A DNA stretch of 64,000 nt from Bugula neritina (GCA_964035545.1 OZ037772.1:3580038-3644037); one strand, 5' to 3'. Positions 12,978 through 62,689 are shown, counted from the stretch's first letter. The notes: generated by a model from the letters alone, not told the origin. Translations and numbers: made by a program.

Positions 12978-13185
12978 AGCTAGAGGAACCACCATACCTC
13001 TACCATAGCATCACATCCCTCTGCCATCTTGATTGCAGCCTGCCAGTTAAGAAAATTCAGGATTAATCAGATGTTCAGTGATGTCGCTGAATATGATAGT
13101 ACTAAACAGCTCAACTTAAATATTATAATAAAAATATTTTACATAATGAAAGTACAAACAAAAAGATGCAAGTGCTAGCTGACAC

Positions 13186-13481
13186 TGAAGTAGACTAATA
13201 AGAGACAAATCTCTTGTAAAGATTTTGCTACTAAAAAGGACATAGATGTTATCGGTATTTTTGTAATTTGAAATTATACAGGACCGGAATTAGATATTCT
13301 AAAATAGCTCAATTGAAAAACATGCACACCTGATGAAGTAGACTAATAAGAGACAAATCTCTTGTAAAGATTTTGCTACTAAAAAGGACATAGATGTTAT
13401 CGGTATTTTTGTATATTGAAATTATACAGGACCGGAATTAGATATTCTAAAATATCTCAATTGAAAAACATGCACACCTGA
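13186..13481. repeat. 148-bp tandem duplication
   Basis: Two nearly identical copies, 13186-13333 and 13334-13481, both beginning TGAAGTAGACTAATAAGAG and ending with CATGCACACCTGATG. They differ at only a few bases, so the duplication is recent. No coding content. Confidence 0.9.
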
Positions 13482-15080
13482 TGCCCTGGATAATTTTTCA
13501 GATTTCAACCTTAGAGTTGTCTCTCTTCGACGCTAAAATATAGCGCTCGGCTCACTGAACGCAACATTTCTTTCACGTGATTATTATAGAGCCGACCTTT
13601 GTACTTGAGTGACGTGTAATAATCCTTCTGCGCGTGGAACTTCCTCGTTACTTTAGTTTTATTCATATTGATATTGTGCCTTTTCTCAGTTACTAGCTAC
13701 CAAGTTTCTTACCAGTTTACAGACTGACACTATTGACTCTCGTGAGGTGAGAACAGTTTGAGTCATCTCATTATTTCTCAAATTAATCAGGTACCCGTAC
13801 TTTAATACTTGCAGTTAGATTTACTATTTTAGTATTTATTATTACTATTAGTATTTAGTATTTTACTATTTTAATTCTAGGTTTACTTTTACTTTTAGTT
13901 TTAGTTTTACTTTTAGCCTTTAGGCTTTAGGTTTAAGTCTAGGCTTATAACTTATTTAATATCAATATAAGATTAAGCTTAAGACTAAGTTAATTGTTAT
14001 ATTTAAATTATAAGTTATATAAAATTAAATTAAAATTCTTACAGTTATGAGTTAATGTTATAATGTTAATTAAATATAATTGTTTCTCTTTGAGTCTTTG
14101 ATTTGAAATTTACAATAGACATAGTAATACCATAGCCCATAGGCATATGATCAATAATTAATTAATTATAATGATTTATCGAAAAATATAAATATGAATA
14201 TCGTATTAATGATATCAAATTTATTATTATTATAAGAAATTTAATCGACTTCAAGTTTAAATTCAAGTTTTAATACTGAAAAATTGATCTACTAGTAGTA
14301 ATACTAGTACTACTACTAGTACTACTACGTCTACAGTGGTAGTACGTAGTAGTAGCCTACGATTACAGATTACTATTACGTACTATAAGTATTAGTCTAT
14401 AAGTAATACATGTACTATTAGATTACTCTTAGTATTGCTATTCGATTTACTGTTGGTATAACTATATAAGAATTGAGACTAAGTATTTCAGTTTCGCACT
14501 ATTTTATTTATATATATATTTGTATTAACTTTAAGTATTACTATTAGTAATCACAATTAGTATTGATATTGCATCACCTATTAGGATTACTGCTGTTAGT
14601 ATTAGTATTAGTATTGTTGTATGAGTAATTACTAATTAGTATTAGTAATTTTTACTCATTGCATTACATTTACTATAAGTATAAATATAAAGTGTAAGTT
14701 ACTATTATTGCTCTACTATAACTATCAGTATTAGATTTAGTGTTGCAGTTGGTTTTACTGCCAGGTCCCCTACCATCATTAAATTTATTTATAATGATAA
14801 TCTTGGTGATTATCACCCAATATTGACTCATATGACTAGGTTAGCCACATATATATGATCTACTATTGTTGTAAACATAAAAATATGAGGTTAGTGTTAA
14901 TAAATCATTTGCTAGGTAAGAGTGTAGAATAAATAATTGGCTAGAGATGAGTGTAGAAGCTGCCAACTCATGAAACAACTACACCTGACCTAACAGAAGC
15001 ACAAACATGTTAAATTAGTGTGTTTCACACCACCATAGTTTCTATTAGATGATTAGAATAGTAAACTAGCAGTTGATGGC
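13482..15080. other. gene-free low-complexity DNA
   Basis: A moderately GC-richer patch (13520-13640) is followed by AT-rich DNA made of TTTAGT/AGTATTA words and a short (TAGTAG)n-like patch at 14290-14360. No exon, RNA gene or transposon terminus identified. Confidence 0.4.
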
Positions 15081-15109
15081 TTTTTCCCTGGCTGGTGGAA
15101 GAGTGAATC

Positions 15110-15715
15110 TAAGTAACATATTAATATCTTGGTGTGTTAGTGGATCAGAATTTGAGATTTCATGAACATGTACAATCAGTAGTTACAACAGTATCAAGAA
15201 GAATGTATATTGTGAAGAATTTTGCATATCTTAGCTCTAAACCTCTAGCAAATATGTTATTCAAAAGTTTCATCTTGTCCCGCATCGCCTATTGTCTACC
15301 TACTATTTTTACTTGTATCTATGCCAGTGATAAAAAAGCCATTCAAAGGATTTTCAAAGTTTGCTCAAAACTTGGGATTGAGTATCTAAACATTGATTTG
15401 CACATTCAGAAACTCACTAAAGAACTTGCTATCAAATATATAGCAGACAATGACCATTTTATCAATAACTTTCTGAGTCAATGCCCTTCTGGAAGATATC
15501 GAACTATCAAATATAGAGGGGCATGGGGCAGAGATAGCTTCTTGCGACATCTTGTAAATACTTTAAACAAGCTTTTATTTTAAATAGTCTAACAGAGTTT
15601 TGACTTTTTCTCTTAATTTTGTTCATTCCTACTTATGTTATAATCAGCATTTACACTGAATTTTGCAACGTGTTGTCATGTTTGTGATATGTAATAAATC
15701 AATCAATCAATCAAA
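15110..15715 (+). mobile_element. 5'-truncated non-LTR retrotransposon (CR1/L2-like 3' end)
   Basis: An open frame ending at 15583 (149 codons from 15134) starts with LGVLVDQNLRFHEHV and continues with RMYIVKNF...LFKSFILSRIAYCLP, the thumb region after the reverse-transcriptase core of CR1/Jockey-type LINEs. The 3' UTR ends in an (AATC)n tail at about 15695-15714, typical of CR1/L2-like insertions. Everything upstream of the RT thumb is missing, so it cannot move by itself. Confidence 0.75.
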
Positions 15716-16397
15716 TCATGCATCACCAACACTGCAGAAATGTTAAAATGAATTTTGTCATTTAGATTATGGAGAAAACAAAGTATTTTCAACACCCAGC
15801 ACAAAATATTTCATGAAACTATGTTTTCTCCCACTGCTATGTTTCCCCCTATTTTGTGTCTTAGCGTGAGCCCACGCAATGTATCTAGCCCAAAAATGGG
15901 CAGGTAACATTGTAAAACTGGCTGATATTTTTGAATGAGGGGATAAGCAGCTGAGCCCAATTGTGCTGTTTGTTCATAAAAGTAATACATAACTCACTGG
16001 CATTCGTGTTTCACTTCTCCTCTATATATTGGAAACACTTGAATAGTGGTGTTCAATAGAAGTAGAATAATAGTGTTCACTGAAGCACACAACATTGCTT
16101 CATATTTATTGTTTATGGAGTTTGAGTCACCAGCAAAAACCTATTCAGTGATTACAATGGAAACAATACAGCCTTTGTTAGAGAGTTAAAGCTGTGAGCT
16201 CAGCATGTTGTAGCTGACTATCATGTATACCAGTGTTATTAACTGCCTTTGTGTGACATTATTTTTCACGTCTTTGTTTTGTATGGTTTATTGTTAATGG
16301 TTAAGTCTTTGATTTGGAAACCTTCACATATGCAGTGTGAAATATTATGCTAAGAGTATGTGTATCTTTTACAGGATTTCCTTATCATATAACCAAG

Positions 16398-52550
<36,153 letters not shown>

Positions 52551-52726
52551 ACTTATCAGCTACAGTTTACTAATAATCAGCTCAGTGAGGTCCTGAGAGA
52601 TGAATTGGATAATATTTGTCATCAACATAATTATTTCATCACAATTCATCAATACACACACTCTGTAATTATAGTTAGATATGAGATGTTTTACTGTATC
52701 GAATATATGCTGCTATTTTACCATCT

Positions 52727-52732
52727 AATAAA
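52727..52732 (+). promoter_or_regulatory. AATAAA polyadenylation signal, TRIM-like gene
   Basis: AATAAA 177 bases after the TAA of exon 7, followed by a T-rich stretch. Confidence 0.55.
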
Positions 52733-52739
52733 GTTTATT

Positions 52740-55078
52740 TGTTAGTGAAAACATAGTCTGTTTTCATGCCTCTTTAGCTTTAGTTCAAGTTGAGTTCGGT
52801 TAGTAACAATAATCTATACTGGAGCAGTAACTGTAAATGACTTGTTTGTGAGAGAATTTATACACTGAATTGACATGCAGGTGCAAGTAACTCCAACATG
52901 ACTAAGTAAATTTATTACAACCATTCATAATAATATACATTCCACTGCTGTGTATACGACAGTATTAAGTAGCCAATCAAATTGTTTCTTGTCATGCAAT
53001 CAGGGATCTGATAAATAATACATAAGTCAATCAACTAAATATAAACACTGTTTTACTCTGCACATGAGCTGTCTGTGATGCAGCTGCTTTGTAAAATATG
53101 TGTAATTTGATGAGTTTAGTTCAATTGGTTAAAGTTTAATGATGACATGTTCCCCATTCACCTGGGAGAAATCCTATGAGGTATAATAGAAGACAACTCC
53201 TAAGCATGTCCAAAGGCATCCTTTTAGTAAACAATATATTGCAATGCTACCATCTGATTGGACAATTATGTCCTCATAAAATATAAGCTTAGAGCTCTTG
53301 AGTAAATTGAAACTAGTTGCCAAATGGTGATGGTAACATTTACATGTAAACTCAACTCTTTCAGGTATAGGTATTATAGTACTGATGGGTTTGTATTACT
53401 TTTACCTGCAGGGCTGACTACATTATAAATTGGTTAATTCAACTCATCTTGGATTCGACTACTACAACTTATATATATAGTATTCGGAATAACTCCAAAG
53501 TAGCATGTTTCTGTTAAAATAACATTTATAATAAACAGATAAATTATATATTTACTGATTCAATCACTATTTGAGTTTTCAAATTGAAATTCAATAAGAG
53601 AGATCAGCAAGTAATAATCATATGTTATGTAATAATATATGCAACAAAAAAGCATCATTATAAAATTTAACAAAATGTATTAGCAGTTATCTATACTGAG
53701 ATTATAATGTAATACTAATGTTGTAAAAGTATTGAACTATCAATTGATCAACCCCCTCTCTTATTATTTAACCTTTGACCTACAAACAATGCTTTCTTGT
53801 TGCTATTATACTGTCTTTTTTTAGTTGGCTCATAGAAACAGTTTCAATCTAACAAGGTAGTGTTGATACAAATCAGAGAATATGAGCTCAACAATAAAAC
53901 ATAAGAAATAAATATCCTCAATATCCTAACGAATATTCCAGAGAACACTGCAGGCTAAGCTAAGATATTTTACAACTACATGCAGTTGACATATCTTCAT
54001 GAATTGTGGACCATTTTGGTGCTTCTGTGTGCACAGACAAGTTGTAATGACTCCAACAGAAACTTTCTCAGTAGGTTTCAGTTCATCTTGAATATATTAC
54101 AGCTTGTTGTCATTTGGCCTCAATATTATTGATGATACACTACCTTGTTTGGCCTCAATAGTGTTGATGGTACACTACCTAGTTTGGCCTCAATAGTATT
54201 GATGGTACACTACCTTGTTTGGCCTCAATAGTATTGATGGTACACCACCTTGTTTGGCCTCATTAGTCTGGCTAATATAAAATTAACAGCACAGCTTGCA
54301 AGATTTAACTAATTTAACTTGGTTCATATTATGATGTTAATATGCTGACATTTATAACCTCTGATATATTTCTATGTTTATAACCTATCAATATGCTCTG
54401 ATCTACAGCCTTTATTGTCATTCAAGGTGTTGCTCACTGCTGGTCAACCCCATTAACCCCCAACTTACTGTCTACATAGAAAACTGTCTACTTCCCCTCC
54501 ATGGTACATAGCTCATACAATGTGTATAATTATTTGCTTTTGCACATTCATTACATAAAATACCAGCCATTGTGCTAAAAGTAGAGTTTTGTTGTAGTCT
54601 CACATATTGGAACATGGCCTTAAGATTTGTAGTTTCTGAAGCTTTTATTAAGCTAATGCAGGAGAAAATTGCTAAAAATTTACTGCAGTGAATCTTTGTA
54701 TAAACATTACTTATGAAATGCATATCTGTGGAATACTTGATCTACTCTGTATCATGTAAACTAACTTACACACAAGTTATATACAGCTACTACTAGATAA
54801 GGAAGTAATAGACTTACACTAACAGAGTTATTGACATGAAAAAGTAAATAATATTTAAATTGTGATGACTAAGTAAGTGGATGAGTCATAAACCAGTCAA
54901 AAAATAATTTCTACAAACAAACTTTATTGAGTGAATGTGACTACAGAGTCTTGACAACATAGCAGAGTAAATAATTATGTTACATAATCATTACTATCAA
55001 CATCAAATACTGCATATAAGCAGTGCAAGTTCTGTGGAATATATAATATTATACTGTGAGTAGAACACAATATATTAT
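52740..55078. other. intergenic DNA between inverted copies
   Basis: No exon seen. Includes five copies of a 35-bp unit (TTTGGCCTCAATAGTATTGA plus TGGTACACTACCTTG) at about 54115-54260; the rest is AT-rich and unassigned. Confidence 0.45.
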
Positions 55079-55140
55079 ATTTGACATGTACTATTGATGA
55101 CCTCACTGAGCTGATTATTAGTAAACTGTAGCTGATAAGT

Positions 55141-55277
55141 TTAGTATTTTATTGTGTATCTCCTCAGTCCACCATCTTCACATGCTAGAAACACTGTGTC
55201 TCTGTTATACACAGCAATGTTCCACACCCAGCCACTAACACCAAGACTTTCTTTGGGAATTGTTACCATCAGTTCAC
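55141..55277 (-). pseudogene. partial duplicate of the TRIM-like last exon
   Basis: Same length (137 bp), same acceptor phase and same stop as exon 7 of the TRIM-like gene. The translation is open (ESLGVSGWVWNIAVYNRDTV, ending GGLRRYTIKY) and differs at about eight residues. Intron sequence upstream is duplicated too, but beyond about 55890 only minisatellites and the synthetase copy follow, with no upstream TRIM exon on this strand. Either an isolated fragment or the end of a paralogue whose other exons were lost. Confidence 0.75.
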
Positions 55278-55898
55278 CTTTAAAAAATATGTCAGATTGA
55301 ATCAGTTTGAGACAAACAGACAGACTACAGTGACATCACAACAGCTGACACCACTACAAGCAAGTTTCTACTTTCTAGTATATTATAGTAACTGAAATAT
55401 ATTCGATAATAATACAATAAATTTCAAATATATTTCTCACTCAGAAAGACTTCCTTTAAAGATGCAACTAAGCAGATTATGTTGAAGATAATAAAGTTCT
55501 ACCAGTCAGTATTGAATAATTCAATGAGCTGCTCTACTGTTTACTTCATAATAAATGACAACATGGAGAGACTCAACATAGAAATTTACCCCCTCAGCAA
55601 ATATGATTATACAGGAGAGAAGATATATAATATAAGTATTACATACATGAAGTAAATATTCTAACAGAAAATAGTGTCTCCTTATACGACTGTATTGACC
55701 TTGACCCACAAACTTAGCCTGTGGTTCTTATATAGAACACACCCACATGTCTACTTCTAATAATACTGCTACTGCAGCTACTCCAACATTATCACATATT
55801 AAATACTTGACAAGAACCAACCGCAGCAACCTCAGTCCCACCAGCAAACACTGCTCTACCAGCCACCATCAAATTACACTAGTCTCAGTAATAATTAC

Positions 55899-56155
55899 AT
55901 AATATAGGATATATTACATAATATAAGATATATTACATAATATAAGATATATTACATGATATAAGATATATTACATGATATAAGATATATTACATAATAT
56001 AAGATATATTACATAATATAAGATATATCACATGATATAAGATATATTACATAATATAAGATATATTACATAATATAATATATATTACATGATATAAGAT
56101 ATATTACATGAAATAAGATATATTACATAATATTAGATATATTACATAATAATTA
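55899..56155. repeat. 19-bp minisatellite
   Basis: About 13 copies of TATTACATAATATAAGATA with a few ATGATATAAG variants. Confidence 0.9.
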
Positions 56156-56374
56156 TATACTCTTTCTATAATGTATAATCTTGCATACACATACAGCCAT
56201 TAAAACCTCTTGCCATTTAGTTTAAGTTTATCAATTTAGACACAAAATGCATTTGATCTTCAGTCCCATGACTGTCAAAACAACACATTTCACATTCATT
56301 GGTTATACAAGAGATTGTTTCTCCAATAATAGCAGCGTTACTCTAAATTAAAAAACCACTATAAAGTTATCAGT

Positions 56375-57064
56375 TAATTAAACAGAGTCATCTAAAGGGT
56401 ATACATGTAGATATAGAATAAGTTAATTGAATCGAGTCATCTAAAGGATATAGATATAGAATAAGTTAATTAAACAAAATCATCTAAAGGGTATAGATAT
56501 AGAATAAGTTAATTAAACAGAGTCATCTAAAGGATATAGATATAGAATAAATTAATTGAATAGAGTCATCTAAAGGGTATAGATATAGAATAAGTTAATT
56601 GAATAAAATCATCTAAAGGATATAGATATAGAATAAGTTAATTGAATAAAATCATCTAAAGGGTATAGATATAGAATAAGTTAATTGAATAAAATCATCT
56701 AAAGGGTATAGATATAGAATAAGTATATTGAATAGAGTCATCTAAAGGGTATAGATATAGAATAAGTATATTGAATAGAGTCATCTAAAGGGTATAGATA
56801 TAGAATAAGTATATTGAATAGAATCATCTAAAGGGTATAGATATAGAATAAGTTAATTGAATAGAGTCATCTAAAGGGTATAGATATAGAATAAGTATAT
56901 TGAATAGAGTCATCTAAAGGGTATAGATATAGAATAAGTATATTGAATAGAGTCATCTAAAGGGTATAGATATAGAATAAGTATATTGAATAGAATCATC
57001 TAAAGGGTATAGATATAGAATAAGTTAATTGAATAGAGTCATCTAAAGGGTATAGATATAGAAT
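56375..57064. repeat. 43-bp minisatellite
   Basis: About 16 copies of GAATAGAGTCATCTAAAGGG plus TATAGATATAGAATAAGTTAATT, with two alternating variants (AGTTAATT and AGTATATT). It ends about 50 bases from the last synthetase exon, where that gene should continue. Confidence 0.95.
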
Positions 57065-57499
57065 GGTAACCACAGACATCAGAAGAAGCAGAAGACACTT
57101 TCTACCACCAGACGTACCTCTTTGAAGGGAAGCTCCCCGAGTAGGAATTGTCCCATCATGACCATGCGGGCCACCCAGAAGAAGAGGATATCCAGTCCAG
57201 TCTCTAGCAGAGTACCCAGGTAGTAGGCTTGCAGGTCGGGGGTGTTATCTGGCCACCCCATAGTCTAGAAAGGAAATATTCCGGAACTAAACCATGTGTC
57301 CAGCACATCCTCATTTGTATAAAAGGCAGGAAATGGAACAATGTTCAGAGTTGTCTTCTCTGACAAACTGAAACTGGGGTTAATTTACTCAAAGGAAGTG
57401 TCTAGTCCGTGAACAAAAGAAAGTAAATTATCAATAAGTAGTTAGAGAAATGTAGCTCGCTGCTTTACTATAAAGGAGAAGAGAAAGTTGGAGATGTGT

Positions 57500-57770
57500 A
57501 CATAATGAATATATACTCAATACATACTCAATACATACTCAATAAATATTCAATACATACTCAATACATACTCAATAAATATTCAATACATACTCAATAT
57601 ATACTCAATACATACTCAATATATACTCAATATATACTCAATACATACCCAATATATACTCAATACATACTCAATATATACTCAATACATACTCAATATA
57701 TACTCAATATATACTCAATACATACTCAATGCATACTCAATACATACTCAATACATACTCAACATATACT
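57500..57770. repeat. 11-bp minisatellite
   Basis: About 25 copies of TCAATACATAC with ATAT and AAAT variants, inside an intron of the synthetase copy. The open frame of HTQYILNTYS repeats is an artefact. Confidence 0.95.
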
Positions 57771-57904
57771 TGAGCTCTCAGATGAAATAGACTTACCCTG
57801 GCTAAGATTGATGACATCTGGATGTACGTTAAACTTTATTGCTGCCTTTGACAGCGCTTCATGATAGGATCTGCCAGTCACCCAGTAGTTGTTGTCACTA
57901 GACT

Positions 57905-59080
57905 ATGTAAAATATATAGAGGTTAAGAGGTCACTAGACTATGTAAAATATATAGAGGTCGAGAGGTTACTGAACTATGATGAATAGACTATCACCGGCT
58001 TTCCATGTACCGATCTGAGCATATCTCTCAGATGGATCGTTTTTCCACGAGAGTGTCAGATGGATCTCACGGAGTTGCCTCCTCTTAAGTGAAGAGTACT
58101 TTAATAGTATAATTTGTTCACAAATCTGGATGATTAAAGCTGCCGAGGTTAAAAAACAAGATTGTTGATGTCTAAAAAATAATGGTGCTTGTAAACAATA
58201 CACAACAAAGCTTTTAGTGTAAAGTAATATAGCCAATTTAAGATAATCACTTTTAATTTTTTAGCTCAACAGCTTAAATAAAATTAATAGCTATCTTGCA
58301 GATTATTCATAAACTTACAGGATTGTTAAGCTTGAAATTACGCAGCAAATAACTAATGAAAGTAAGTTTTACTAGTCATTTAAATTCAATTTAAATGCTC
58401 CAATTTTTTGTAATTTCTACTCTAATTTTATATAATTGAGTTTTTTTAATCATGGTACTGAAAGTCAAAGTTTTGGCATCTGAAAATGTGGCTATCGTAA
58501 TTATTAAGTAATTTGCTTAGCAATTATCAATAAGTTACTGAGTATTGATATACAATTATATATTTACCAAGTGTTTACCAGATCCAACTTCACAGTCACT
58601 ATACTCAGAGTACACAACTCCCAGTAAGTTAGTATCAAGCTAATTAACCACTAACCCCCTATTCACACTTACCGTATCGTACGCCGTAACAGCAAATATC
58701 AGCCATTTTTACAAATGTCTGAGCTTCCTGTACGGTGTTGCGGTACGGTAGGTTCAAGCACTGCTTGATTCAAATAAGTTGCGGCGGACTCCTATTGGAC
58801 AGAAAAACTTTTGCGTTAATTCATTGGATATAAATGTCCAATGTAGCGTCATAGATCGTACCTAATAGCGGACTTTGAAAACTTCAACCCGCACCTTAAA
58901 CCAAAATGGAATAATAAAATTAAAGAACTTAGGCTATCTCAAGTTCTCCACTACTGCTCCTAAGTGAGAAAGTAAGAATAGTTAGAGAGATCTACTGGAG
59001 TTACTTCAACTGGCAGCAAGAGTCAGCCATTATTACGTTGCTAAGCAACAAAGCTATTAGTGACATTGATGTCTACTAAC
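57905..59080. other. region replacing missing synthetase exons
   Basis: About 200 residues of synthetase should be encoded here; none is visible. Contents: a 40-bp direct repeat (57898-57975), AT-rich DNA, and at 58655-58760 a sequence with inverted TACCGTA/TACGGTA words that may be a MITE end. This looks like insertion with deletion. Confidence 0.45.
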
Positions 59081-61137
59081 CCAACATAGTTTCCAATCTA
59101 GTTGTGGCCACAATGATCTCTTCGTCAGAGTCTTCTACTTTATATGCAAAGGAAAGGAGAACTCCGAACTCCACCTTCTCCTTGTAGCCCGGCACAGAGA
59201 GCATAGCCCTTCCTGTCAACTCTACTTTGTCTACCTGCAATCAGTGATACAACTCTCTCAGACTATACAGGTCAAAGGTTAAACTGTAGTGTGTGCTTCT
59301 GAGTCACTGCGTTCGCATTCTTTTCTATTAGTTCACATTGTGTGAAAGAAATGAATATGTGGCTGTGGTCTCATTGATGTATTCATTCGAAGATAGTCAT
59401 AATGTAATATATCAGGTAGTGTCTGATAGAATATTACTGGATATTACTATTAGGTTAGTTACCACCAACACACAAGTCTCGCAGTGAATAACCAGTTGAC
59501 GTACACACAGCCGGAAGTTAGACTGATACTGTACGATATACCTCAATATCAGAGACGGCAGAGTTGAGAGTACAGGACCAGTTGACGAGTTGGTTAGCTC
59601 TGTAGATCACACCTTTCTCGTGCATTCTGATAAACGCTTCGTTCACCGCTTTTAAAGATTTCTAATAAACAAGTATATATGAGTCATGTGTCAAGTGTGA
59701 GCTGATTGGAGACCAGGCCTCATGATAAACCAATCATAGAGAGGATAACACACTGAGTCAGTAAACAGTCGACACGACATATAGACTCCACTACTCAAAC
59801 ATAATACATGTATAGAGAGGATAACTCCTCACCTCATCCATAGTGAACGTAGTTCTGTCCCAGTCATAAGACCCGCCCACTTTCCTCAACTGATGGTAGA
59901 TTCTGTCTCCTTTTCCATAGAAATTATATAATAACACTGACCAATCGTTGTGCTGCAAAACTTAGTTATATTAGCAACTTAAATAATGAGACCAATGATA
60001 GAGTGTGATGAAGTAAACCTATATTTAACTTTTTGTATATTCAATTATATATAAGAATTTTAACATATTAACGCTATTATATTATCTTATATCAAACTGT
60101 AGCAACTGCACACCAATAAGATAAAATAAAAACTCAAACCCGAATACTAAGTCGCTATGAAATGCATTTTCAAGATAAAATATTCCCTTACTGGTTTTTC
60201 CAGTCCCACACTCGTCTCACTAACTCATCTCGTCCCAAATCGTGTCGAGTTTTATTCTCTTCTCTAGCGAGTTTTTTCTCGACGACCACTTGTGTGGCTA
60301 TTCCTGCGTGGTCACATCCGGGTACAAACAGTGTCACCTTCCCATTCATCCGGTGCCTGACAATATAACAGAACTGACACCTGCAGACACCTGATAATGC
60401 AAGCATATCAGACACCTGCAGATATTCTGGAAAGGTGCTGAGAGAAATATCTGTGGTTGAAACAACATCAATATAATAAATGACTGACTTACGCCAACCG
60501 GTACTTAACACAAATTTTATAAGCATTCAAAAAAGAATCAACAGGGGGATGTTCATAGCCTGTCTGTGGAATATGTCAGAGTGAGTTGGCAAGATGCCAA
60601 AATGTCATGTAGTCACCACCAGAGGAATGGTGTCTACTGTTACATGCTATAAGCTACATACACCACCAGTTTAGTGACTAGGTAAGTACGGAGTTGTCTC
60701 ATCTATATGAATGAACATCTCACCACCAAACTATCGCATCCTCAACCGCCCCCGTGAGGGCCTGTCCTAGGTGAAGAGTCCCGGTCACGTTAGGGGGAGG
60801 GATCATGATGATAAACTTCTCTTCAGGTGTGAGTTTCAGTACATCTCTACCTGTTACAAAGCAACCAATCACATCTCTCTCGGTTACAAAGTAAAAAGCA
60901 ACTAATCACACTACCTGTTACAACAGAGTAACAAATCACACATCTACGTGTTAGAAGTAACCAATCACACGTTATAGACTTTACTATGATGAGAAGTGTA
61001 CCTTTGAGATTATACTCAGGTTTGAAGAATCCTTCCTTCTCCCACCAAGAGTACCAGGCAGCTTCCACATAGGACGGGGAGTAAGAATCAGGCATGGGAC
61101 ACGTCGTGTCTAGAATAACAGAAAACTATAAAGTATA

Positions 61138-61460
61138 GGGGAGCAGCTGTGGTCTAGGGGTTAGAGCGTTTGTCTAGTGAATATGAAGCCATTGTTTGAC
61201 AAAGGCCATTGGTGACGTTAAGAAGAGCATCCAGTCATAATTGCTCCTGTGCCTCATCTAAATAAGTCCTTAGCCTGTTTTAACAAAAATCCCTTTCCAC
61301 CAGGAGTCTCTCCCAAGGATGGTGACTATACACTGATATCTAGATATACTAAGTTGAGACTTGTCTTCTACTGGTCCATACAGTTCAAATATGATGAACA
61401 CATGTATAAATACAATAATCTATCCATAGCCCATAGTCTAACCACCAACAAGAACGAATA
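61138..61460 (+). mobile_element. SINE-like element with tRNA-derived head
   Basis: Box A-like TGGTCTAGGGGTTAGAGCG at about 61150-61168, a degenerate box B further on, then GTGACGTTAAGAAGAGCATC, a body motif of the kind seen in tRNA-derived SINEs. It lies in the second synthetase intron. No clear tail or target duplication. Confidence 0.5.
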
Positions 61461-61612
61461 AATAAGACTGTGGCCTGACACTACTACTACAACTTATATA
61501 ACTTATACACAGCAGACTGTTAGGAGTATTTGAATCTGAGGCTATCCAATGTATGAGTAGGGCAGCCCTAAATGTAGGATATTGGAATACCATGTCTTAT
61601 TACTTCAGTCTA

Positions 61613-61955
61613 AAGCAGTGTTTATACCTTCACGATGTTCAGTCAGAAATTCAATTTTGATGAGTTGCATTTCATTGTAAAAGCCAATCATCAAAATTTT
61701 TGCTTTGTACATGCCTAATCAAATAATTTTAGAGTAACAATCAAAGGGAATGATAACTCCTTTAGATATGGGGTATTCATGTTTATAATTACACCGGCTG
61801 TCTTTTTCAATTATCACTTTTATGCTGTCAACTTAATTTATTACGTTTTCAAAGGGCATCAAATAGTGATTAAGCGAGTTATATTTGAGTATTACAGAGT
61901 GAGCTTCCTTATTAATATGATTTCAACAACTTTAAGTAAGACTGCTTACACACAT
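61613..61955 (-). mobile_element. diverged copy of the TTAA MITE
   Basis: GTGTTTATACCTTCACGAT and following bases match the reverse complement of 18425-18452; GGGCATCAAATAG and further words match the interior. Opposite in orientation to the copy at 18 kb; terminal repeats only partly preserved. Confidence 0.6.
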
Positions 61956-62689
61956 AACTGTGTGTTCACTAGCGAGCAGTGTACACTGATAAATCAGTGC
62001 TTCAACTGAAACTTGTAAGTAAAGGAATGAAGAGCTCAATTGAGTATAAAATGTAGAGAATAATTGAACTGAACCTTTCTTATGGCCAACTGGTGTGTCA
62101 TCGACATACGTTACTACAGCCTTCTCCTTTTTCTCTTTCACTTTTTTCTAGAAAAAAAAATAATCAAATTTGAAGAAAATAAAATGGAAATTGTTAGCTA
62201 CAGATACAGACAACTTCCAGGTAAAAGTACAGCCATACAGTCCCAATACGAATATGTAATTCAAGTAACACTTTCATGTAGAAGTACAACCATAAATATG
62301 AATAGAAAGTAACACAAATATATACATTTAGGAGCAGTAGTGTAGAAATCGAGATAGCCTAGGTTCTTTAATTTTATTATCAAATTTTGGTTTGGGGCTT
62401 GGGTTGAAATTCTTACAAAAACACAACTTCTTATGCTACATTTCTAATCTAGAACACAGGCTTTCTCAATTTCTCCATTACTGCACCTACCTTAGTATAT
62501 ATAGAACCTGTAACTAACTAAACAGACACCTCGGTAGTCGTGGCAGACTCTGCCTTCTGTTTAGCCTGCTTAGCTTGAAACTTGGCTAGTTTAGCAGCTT
62601 TAGCAGCTTCTTTCTATAACTCTTTCTCAGATTTCACCTTGACCTCGCCAGTTGGCGCATCACCAGGGTTCACTTCCGACATGTTCGTT

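Larger units (their letters stand above)
57118..62682 (-). pseudogene. VARS: valyl-tRNA synthetase (cytosolic type), broken partial copy
   Basis: Exons (minus): 62682-62524 (Lys/Ala-rich start), 62147-62075, 61109-61002 ([20 protein letters not shown]), 60850-60727 ([18 protein letters not shown]), 60356-60192 ([20 protein letters not shown]), 59952-59833 ([20 protein letters not shown]), 59661-59542 ([17 protein letters not shown]), 59234-59081 ([13 protein letters not shown]), 57897-57797 and 57314-57118 ([20 protein letters not shown]). A working enzyme charges tRNA-Val in the cytosol. Damage: TAG at 62616-62614; TAG at 57267-57265; HIGH motif HLGQ, its second His changed to Gln (60764-60762); acceptor before 57314 is AA, not AG; exons 5 and 6 do not join in frame; about 200 residues between METMLG and the exon at 57897 absent; everything after PFKE, including the KMSKS half, absent. 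Introns are kept, so this is a DNA-level duplicate, not a retrocopy. An intact copy should exist elsewhere. Confidence 0.88.

Noticed and set aside
57967..58236. Minus-strand frame with REIHLTLSWKNDPSERYAQI, possibly a receptor ligand-binding fragment.
   Set aside because: No recognised family, no matching exons nearby and no fit to the synthetase sequence expected here.
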